Source: Butyrivibrio sp.
Lineage (GTDB): Bacteria; Bacillota; Clostridia; Lachnospirales; Lachnospiraceae
Direction: 5' to 3'
NCBI GenBank assembly: GCA_024688095.1
Contig: JAILEJ010000372.1
Span: forward strand, 1-11,010
DNA: 11,010 nucleotides
The notes beneath the pieces were generated by a model. The model was not told the DNA's origin. It ran no database searches and worked only from the letters and a program-made list of their open reading frames with translations. This document shows positions 7,376 through 11,010 of this stretch, in pieces. Made by a program: the position numbers and the translations under genes. How positions within the stretch are numbered: position 1 is the stretch's first letter; the number at the start of each line of letters is the position of its first letter.

Positions 7376-7447
7376 GAAAGAAAAATATTTCTTTTGTTCT
7401 TAAAAAGTCAGGTCTCGTGGGGCGGGACCGGGATTTAAAACGGAGGG
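7376..7447 (+). promoter_or_regulatory. Structured, G-rich hprK leader overlapping the ribosome binding site
   Basis: The leader holds an AT-rich hairpin (AAAGAAA at 7377-7383 with TTTCTTT at 7388-7394, loop AATA). A 7-bp GC-rich hairpin follows (GGTCTCG at 7411-7417 with CGGGACC at 7423-7429, one G-U pair, loop TGGGG). Four runs of three or more G (7419-7422, 7424-7426, 7430-7432, 7445-7447) lie within 29 bases. The last belongs to the Shine-Dalgarno GGAGGG (7442-7447), 6 nt before the ATG. This composition is very unlike the AT-rich surroundings. No known riboswitch class is recognised. Confidence 0.5.
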
Positions 7448-7453
7448 TTACTT

Positions 7454-8413
7454 ATGTCTAGTGTACGTTTGCAAACAATTATTGATAAGATGCAGCTCGA
7501 AAATCTTACACCAGAACTCGATATCAGAAGGGTAAGGATTACTCAGCCTGATATCAACAGACCAGCAATTCAGCTGGCTGGATACTTTGAACACTTTGAA
7601 GCTACAAGATTACAGATAATTGGTTTTGTAGAATATACATATATGGAGTCACTTCCTGATGATAAGAAGGAAGAGGCATATCGCCAGTTCCTGTCATTTG
7701 ATATTCCTGGCGTAGTATTTTGTAGAGAGCTTATACCTGATACAACTTTTCTCAAGATTGCTCTTGAAGAAAAAGTACCTGTACTTATGACTAAAAAGTC
7801 TACATCTTCATTCATGGCAGAAATCATCAGATGGCTGAATGTTAAGCTTGCTCCATGTATTTCTATCCATGGCGTACTTGTAGATGTATACGGTGTAGGA
7901 CTTCTGATCACAGGTGAAAGTGGTATCGGTAAGTCAGAGGCAGCTCTTGAACTGATCAAGAGAGGTCACAGACTTGTATCAGATGATGTGGTAGAACTTA
8001 GAAAAGTAAGTGATGATACAATAATCGGATCAGCACCTGATATTACGAAGCACTTTATTGAGCTTAGAGGTATCGGTATTGTCGATGTTAAGACTCTTTT
8101 TGGTGTATCTAGCGTAAGGGATACACAGAATCTTGACCTTGTAATCAAACTTGAAGAATGGGATAAGGACAAGGAATATGACAGACTTGGACTTGAAGAA
8201 GAGTTTACAGAATATCTTGGCAACAGGATAGTATGTCATAGAATTCCTATCAGACCTGGCCGTAATCTTGCTATTATCTGTGAGTCTGCAGCTGCAAACC
8301 ACAGACAGAAGAAGATGGGCTACAATGCAGCACAGGAGCTGTATAACAGAGTACAGAATTCTCTCATAAATAAAAAGGAAGATGATGATGACGATGATTA
8401 TGATGAGGATTGA
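7454..8413 (+). CDS. hprK: HPr kinase/phosphorylase
   Basis: HprK phosphorylates HPr on Ser46 when glycolytic intermediates are high and removes the phosphate when inorganic phosphate rises, setting carbon catabolite repression through CcpA in low-GC Gram-positives. The 319 residues fit the family. The N-terminal domain (1 to about 130) is followed by the kinase core. That core has His139 (SIHGVLVD), the P-loop GESGIGKS (154-161, Lys160) and Asp177-Asp178 (RLVSDDVVEL). These align, shifted by one, with the catalytic His140, Asp178 and Asp179 of the L. casei enzyme. The HPrK signature FIELRGIGIVDV follows. The protein ends in an acidic run (KKEDDDDDDYDED) encoded largely by repeated GAT codons, longer than I expect for the family. 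GGAGGG at 7442-7447 supports the start. It heads a run of closely spaced genes, with the glucokinase gene only 26 nt downstream. Confidence 0.97.
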   Translation: MSSVRLQTIIDKMQLENLTPELDIRRVRITQPDINRPAIQLAGYFEHFEATRLQIIGFVEYTYMESLPDDKKEEAYRQFLSFDIPGVVFCRELIPDTTFLKIALEEKVPVLMTKKSTSSFMAEIIRWLNVKLAPCISIHGVLVDVYGVGLLITGESGIGKSEAALELIKRGHRLVSDDVVELRKVSDDTIIGSAPDITKHFIELRGIGIVDVKTLFGVSSVRDTQNLDLVIKLEEWDKDKEYDRLGLEEEFTEYLGNRIVCHRIPIRPGRNLAIICESAAANHRQKKMGYNAAQELYNRVQNSLINKKEDDDDDDYDED

Positions 8414-8439
8414 TAATAAATAGAATGAGGTTTTGAGAA

Positions 8440-9375
8440 ATGAAGTATGTATTTGGCGTAGATCTTGGAGGGACTACTGTAAAAATCGGACTGCTTGATA
8501 TTTATGGCAATATGCAGGACGTCTGGGAAATACCAACCAGAAAAGGAGACGGAGGAAGTCATATTCTTCCTGACATAGCAGAGGCTATTCGAGGAAAAAT
8601 GACAGAAAAGAATATTGAAGATTCAGAGGTTGCCGGCGTAGGAATAGGCGTTCCGGGAGCAGTTGATTCAAATGGAAATGTTCTTCAGGCAGTAAATCTT
8701 GGATGGGAGAAGTTTAATCTTAAAGAAGAATTCCATTCAATGGTAAAGCTTCCTGTTAAAGCTGGAAATGACGCTAATGTTGCAGCACTTGGCGAGTGCT
8801 GGAAAGGTGGCGGCAAAGGATATAGCAATATGCTTATGGCAACACTTGGAACAGGTGTAGGAGGAGGAATCATCATCGATGGCAGAATCCTCAATGGTGC
8901 AACTGGCTCCGGTGGAGAAATTGGACATATACATCTTCAGGATGGCGAAAATGATGTATGTGGATGTGGAAATCATGGATGCTTTGAACAGTATGCAAGT
9001 GCTACAGGCGCTGTAAGAATCGCAAAGAGAGTACTTGAAAAGTCTGATGCTGAAAGCAGATTAAGAGACCTTGAAGAAATAACAGCCAAGGATATTTTTG
9101 ATCTTGCAAAAGAAGGCGATGAGCTTGCTGTAGAAGCAACAAAAATATATGGAGATTATCTTGGAAGAGGACTTGCAGCAGTTGCAAGTACAATCAATCC
9201 TGAGATAATTGTTCTTGGCGGCGGAGTATCAAAATGTGGAGAAATTCTATTTGATCTTTTAAAACCAAGTTTTGAGAAATATGTATTTTCAGGTTGTAAA
9301 GACTGTAAGTTTGCACTTGCAGAACTTGGAAATGACGCTGGAATATATGGCGCAGCAAAAATGTTTATTGATTAA
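8440..9375 (+). CDS. ROK-family glucokinase
   Basis: This is probably the cytoplasmic ATP-dependent glucokinase that converts glucose, for example released from oligosaccharides, to glucose-6-phosphate. The 311 residues open with the phosphate-binding DLGGTTVKIG. The catalytic Asp111 lies in AGNDANVAALGE. The ROK signature follows, with EIGHIH and a zinc site formed by His163, Cys174, Cys176 and Cys181 (CGCGNHGC). The C-terminal adenosine region has IVLGGGVSKCG. There is no N-terminal helix-turn-helix, which separates it from ROK repressors such as NagC and XylR. The substrate is inferred from the ExGH motif and similarity to Gram-positive GlcK; another hexose or amino sugar such as N-acetylmannosamine cannot be ruled out. 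GAGG at 8427-8430 lies 9 nt before the ATG. Spacing of 26 nt from hprK and 12 nt to murB suggests co-transcription, placing a hexose kinase beside the repression sensor. Confidence 0.92.
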   Translation: MKYVFGVDLGGTTVKIGLLDIYGNMQDVWEIPTRKGDGGSHILPDIAEAIRGKMTEKNIEDSEVAGVGIGVPGAVDSNGNVLQAVNLGWEKFNLKEEFHSMVKLPVKAGNDANVAALGECWKGGGKGYSNMLMATLGTGVGGGIIIDGRILNGATGSGGEIGHIHLQDGENDVCGCGNHGCFEQYASATGAVRIAKRVLEKSDAESRLRDLEEITAKDIFDLAKEGDELAVEATKIYGDYLGRGLAAVASTINPEIIVLGGGVSKCGEILFDLLKPSFEKYVFSGCKDCKFALAELGNDAGIYGAAKMFID

Positions 9376-9379
9376 GGAA
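9374..9379 (+). promoter_or_regulatory. Ribosome binding site that decides the murB UUG start
   Basis: AAGGAA overlaps the last two bases of the glucokinase stop codon and lies 8 nt before TTG at 9388. The first in-frame ATG (9400) is 20 nt away and has no purine-rich site of its own, so initiation at UUG is favoured. Confidence 0.65.
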
Positions 9380-9387
9380 ATAGCAAA

Positions 9388-10299
9388 TTGAACGCAGAAA
9401 TGATTAAGAACTTCGGAAAATTTGTTCCGGAGGAAAACATTTTAACTGATGAACTTATGAGCAGGCACACCACATTCAGAACTGGTGGGCCTGCAAGCTG
9501 TTTTATAAGAATTAGTACAAGGGAAGAACTCAGTAAAATAATTGATTATTTGAATAAGTGCGAACAGAATTATTATGTGCTTGGAAACGGTAGTAATCTT
9601 CTTGTTTCAGATAAAGGATACGAAGGAGTAATATTATCTACTACAGAGGCATTTAATAAAGTCGAATGTGTTGGCAACCAGATTATTGCTCAGGCAGGTG
9701 CTTTAAATAGCAGGATTGCAGCATGTGCAAGGGATAATGGTCTTACAGGCTTTGAATTTGCAGCTGGAATTCCTGGAAGTATAGGTGGGGCCATGGTAAT
9801 GAATGCAGGCGCCTATGGTGGTGAAATGTCACAGGTTGTTAAAACTGTTGACATTGTTGATAAATCAGGTGAAATGATGACGCTTGATAATGAGACTATG
9901 GAATTCGGGTATAGACACAGTGTTATAAAAAACAGCAAATATATAGTTACAGGAGTCGTTCTTGAATTACAAAAGGGTGATCCTGAAACTATTAAAAATA
10001 AAATGAATGAGCTTGCAGCAAAGAGAAGAGAAAAGCAGCCGCTTGAATATGCAAGTGCCGGATCTACTTTTAAAAGACCGGAGGGATATTTTGCAGGTAA
10101 GCTTATACAGGATGCCGGACTTTGTGGAATGAGTGTTGGTGATGCTCAGGTTTCAGAAAAGCACTGCGGTTTTGTAATAAACAGAGGTAATGCCACAGCA
10201 TCACAGATAATGGAGCTTATAAAAAAAGTACAGGAGACTGTATATCAGAATTCCGGTGTACAACTTGAAACAGAAGTGATTACTCTTGGACAGTTTTAG
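9388..10299 (+). CDS. murB: UDP-N-acetylenolpyruvoylglucosamine reductase
   Basis: MurB is the cytoplasmic FAD enzyme that uses NADPH to reduce the enolpyruvyl group, giving UDP-N-acetylmuramic acid for peptidoglycan. The 303 residues hold the FAD-binding blocks TTFRTGGPA (about 29-37), VLGNGSNLLVSD, and GFEFAAGIPGSIGGAMVMNAG. Tyr and Arg of GYRHS are substrate-site residues. The catalytic proton donor is Ser226 in ASAGSTFKRP, and the C-terminal Glu296 in LETEV matches E. coli Glu325. Length and the missing extra C-terminal domain indicate the shorter type II form. The start is a UUG at 9388, supported by the AAGGAA at 9374-9379; an ATG start at 9400 would remove only four residues. It follows the glucokinase gene by 12 nt, consistent with one transcript. 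Confidence 0.96.
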   Translation: MNAEMIKNFGKFVPEENILTDELMSRHTTFRTGGPASCFIRISTREELSKIIDYLNKCEQNYYVLGNGSNLLVSDKGYEGVILSTTEAFNKVECVGNQIIAQAGALNSRIAACARDNGLTGFEFAAGIPGSIGGAMVMNAGAYGGEMSQVVKTVDIVDKSGEMMTLDNETMEFGYRHSVIKNSKYIVTGVVLELQKGDPETIKNKMNELAAKRREKQPLEYASAGSTFKRPEGYFAGKLIQDAGLCGMSVGDAQVSEKHCGFVINRGNATASQIMELIKKVQETVYQNSGVQLETEVITLGQF

Positions 10300-10349
10300 A
10301 TAAATAAGAGATGAAATAAAGGATACAAAAGAGTATTATTTATCTAAAG
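10294..10349 (+). repeat. 14-bp inverted repeat spanning the murB stop codon
   Basis: TTTTAGATAAATAA (10294-10307) pairs with TTATTTATCTAAAG (10336-10349): 13 Watson-Crick pairs and one T-G pair, with a 28-nt loop. The left arm includes the murB TAG stop (10297-10299). The right arm ends 18 nt before the rapZ ribosome binding site. No T-run directly follows, so it is not a standard terminator. It may be an mRNA stability or processing element, or an operator. Confidence 0.55.
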
Positions 10350-10378
10350 ATTGCATTTTTAAAATCTGGAGGATTTTA

Positions 10379-11010
10379 ATGAGATTTGTAATTGTTACAG
10401 GTATGAGTGGTGGAGGAAAATCAACAGCTATACATATGCTTGAGGATGCGGGTTTTTACTGCGTGGATAATCTGCCTCTTAGCCTTGTTGAGAAATTTGC
10501 AGAGCTTATAACAATGCCTGAAAGTGAAATTACTAAGGTATGTCTTGGGCTTGATGTAAGAGCGGGACAAAAAATTGGAGAACTTTCGAACGTTGTAGAA
10601 TCCTTAAAAAGCAAGGGCTATCCTGTTGAGCTTTTATTTATGGATGCTTCTGATAAAGTACTTGTAAAAAGATATAAGGAAACAAGAAGAATTCATCCGC
10701 TTGCAGAACCTGGAGACAGAGTAGAAGACGGTATTGAAAGAGAAAGAAAGATTCTTTCAAAGATAAGAAAAAAATCTGACTATGTTATGAATACTTCTCA
10801 GCTTCTTACGAGAGAATTAAGAGAAGAGCTAAATAGAATATTTGTTGAGAATAATGAATATAATAGTCTGATGGTTTCGATATTATCCTTTGGATTCAAA
10901 TATGGTATACCTGCAGATGCAGATCTGGTATTTGATGTCAGATTCCTGCCAAATCCCTTTTATATTGACGAATTAAAGCTACAAACCGGAAATGATAAAG
11001 GAGTACAGGA
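10379..11010 (+). CDS. rapZ: RapZ/YvcJ-family nucleotide-binding protein, 5' part (3' end outside window)
   Basis: The frame is open from the ATG to the last base, giving 210 residues of a protein normally near 290. It starts MRFVIVTGMSGGGKST, with the Walker A loop at 8-15. Family landmarks follow: VDNLP (29-33), KRYKETRRIHPL (98-109) and VFDVRFLPNPF (184-194). About 80 residues of the C-terminal domain are missing. In E. coli RapZ senses glucosamine-6-phosphate and directs GlmZ small RNA to RNase E. Gram-positive homologues such as YvcJ bind and hydrolyse nucleotides and affect competence, but the RNA partners are not established, so that role should not be transferred directly. GGAGG (10368-10372) lies 6 nt before the ATG. 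The 79-nt gap after murB holds an inverted repeat. In related genomes whiA often follows; it would lie beyond the window. Confidence 0.95.
   Translation, partial: MRFVIVTGMSGGGKSTAIHMLEDAGFYCVDNLPLSLVEKFAELITMPESEITKVCLGLDVRAGQKIGELSNVVESLKSKGYPVELLFMDASDKVLVKRYKETRRIHPLAEPGDRVEDGIERERKILSKIRKKSDYVMNTSQLLTRELREELNRIFVENNEYNSLMVSILSFGFKYGIPADADLVFDVRFLPNPFYIDELKLQTGNDKGVQ

Noticed and set aside
7570..7959. A 129-codon minus-strand open frame inside hprK
   Set aside because: It lies wholly under the HprK coding region, including the P-loop, and has no recognisable domain. Long antisense frames are expected from this codon usage.
8440..9375. ROK protein as a transcriptional repressor
   Set aside because: It starts directly with the ATP-binding DLGGT motif and has no N-terminal helix-turn-helix, so it is a sugar kinase.
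9400..9402. ATG as the murB start
   Set aside because: There is no Shine-Dalgarno at proper distance, whereas the TTG at 9388 has AAGGAA 8 nt upstream.
1..11010. Mobile element, prophage, CRISPR array, tRNA or defence system
   Set aside because: No transposase, integrase, regularly spaced repeats, tRNA cloverleaf or defence-type domains were seen. All genes are housekeeping or common regulatory genes on one strand.

Overview
The window is a stretch of core chromosome from a low-GC Firmicute. The AT-rich codon use, strong AGGAGG-type ribosome binding sites, an HPr kinase gene and the uvrC-hprK-glucokinase-murB-rapZ order all point to a clostridial anaerobe, most likely a Lachnospiraceae member of the Butyrivibrio/Roseburia type. 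That placement is an inference from gene order and protein flavour, not from a search. Every recognised gene is on the + strand.

Layout. Positions 1-588 hold the C-terminal part of a GHKL-type sensor histidine kinase whose start lies outside the window. A 56-residue Cys-containing, acidic small protein of the kind annotated DUF6472 follows at 720-890, with its own likely promoter. A terminator-like hairpin at 958-1002 then precedes pyrG (CTP synthase, 1050-2660). After an AT-rich palindromic terminator and a near-ideal sigma-A promoter (TTGATT-17-TATAAT) comes ftsH (2848-5331), a membrane AAA+ zinc protease with an unusually long Gln/Asn/Met/Gly/Pro-rich tail. A hairpin separates it from uvrC (5433-7328, excision nuclease subunit C).

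A promoter whose upstream edge overlaps the end of uvrC leads into a run of closely spaced genes: hprK (HPr kinase/phosphorylase), a ROK-family glucokinase, murB (UUG start) and the 5' two thirds of rapZ, which runs off the end. HprK controls carbon catabolite repression by phosphorylating HPr on serine. The ROK kinase makes glucose-6-phosphate, MurB commits UDP-GlcNAc to peptidoglycan, and RapZ homologues link amino-sugar supply to envelope synthesis in other bacteria. The block therefore joins sugar sensing, hexose entry and cell-wall precursor synthesis.

I found no phage, insertion sequence, CRISPR array, tRNA or rRNA, and no convincing new multigene system. The points worth a second look are small: a G-rich structured leader overlapping the hprK ribosome binding site, a 14-bp inverted repeat spanning the murB stop codon upstream of rapZ, the FtsH tail, a possible attenuator before pyrG, the missing Shine-Dalgarno of uvrC, and the orphan small Cys protein.
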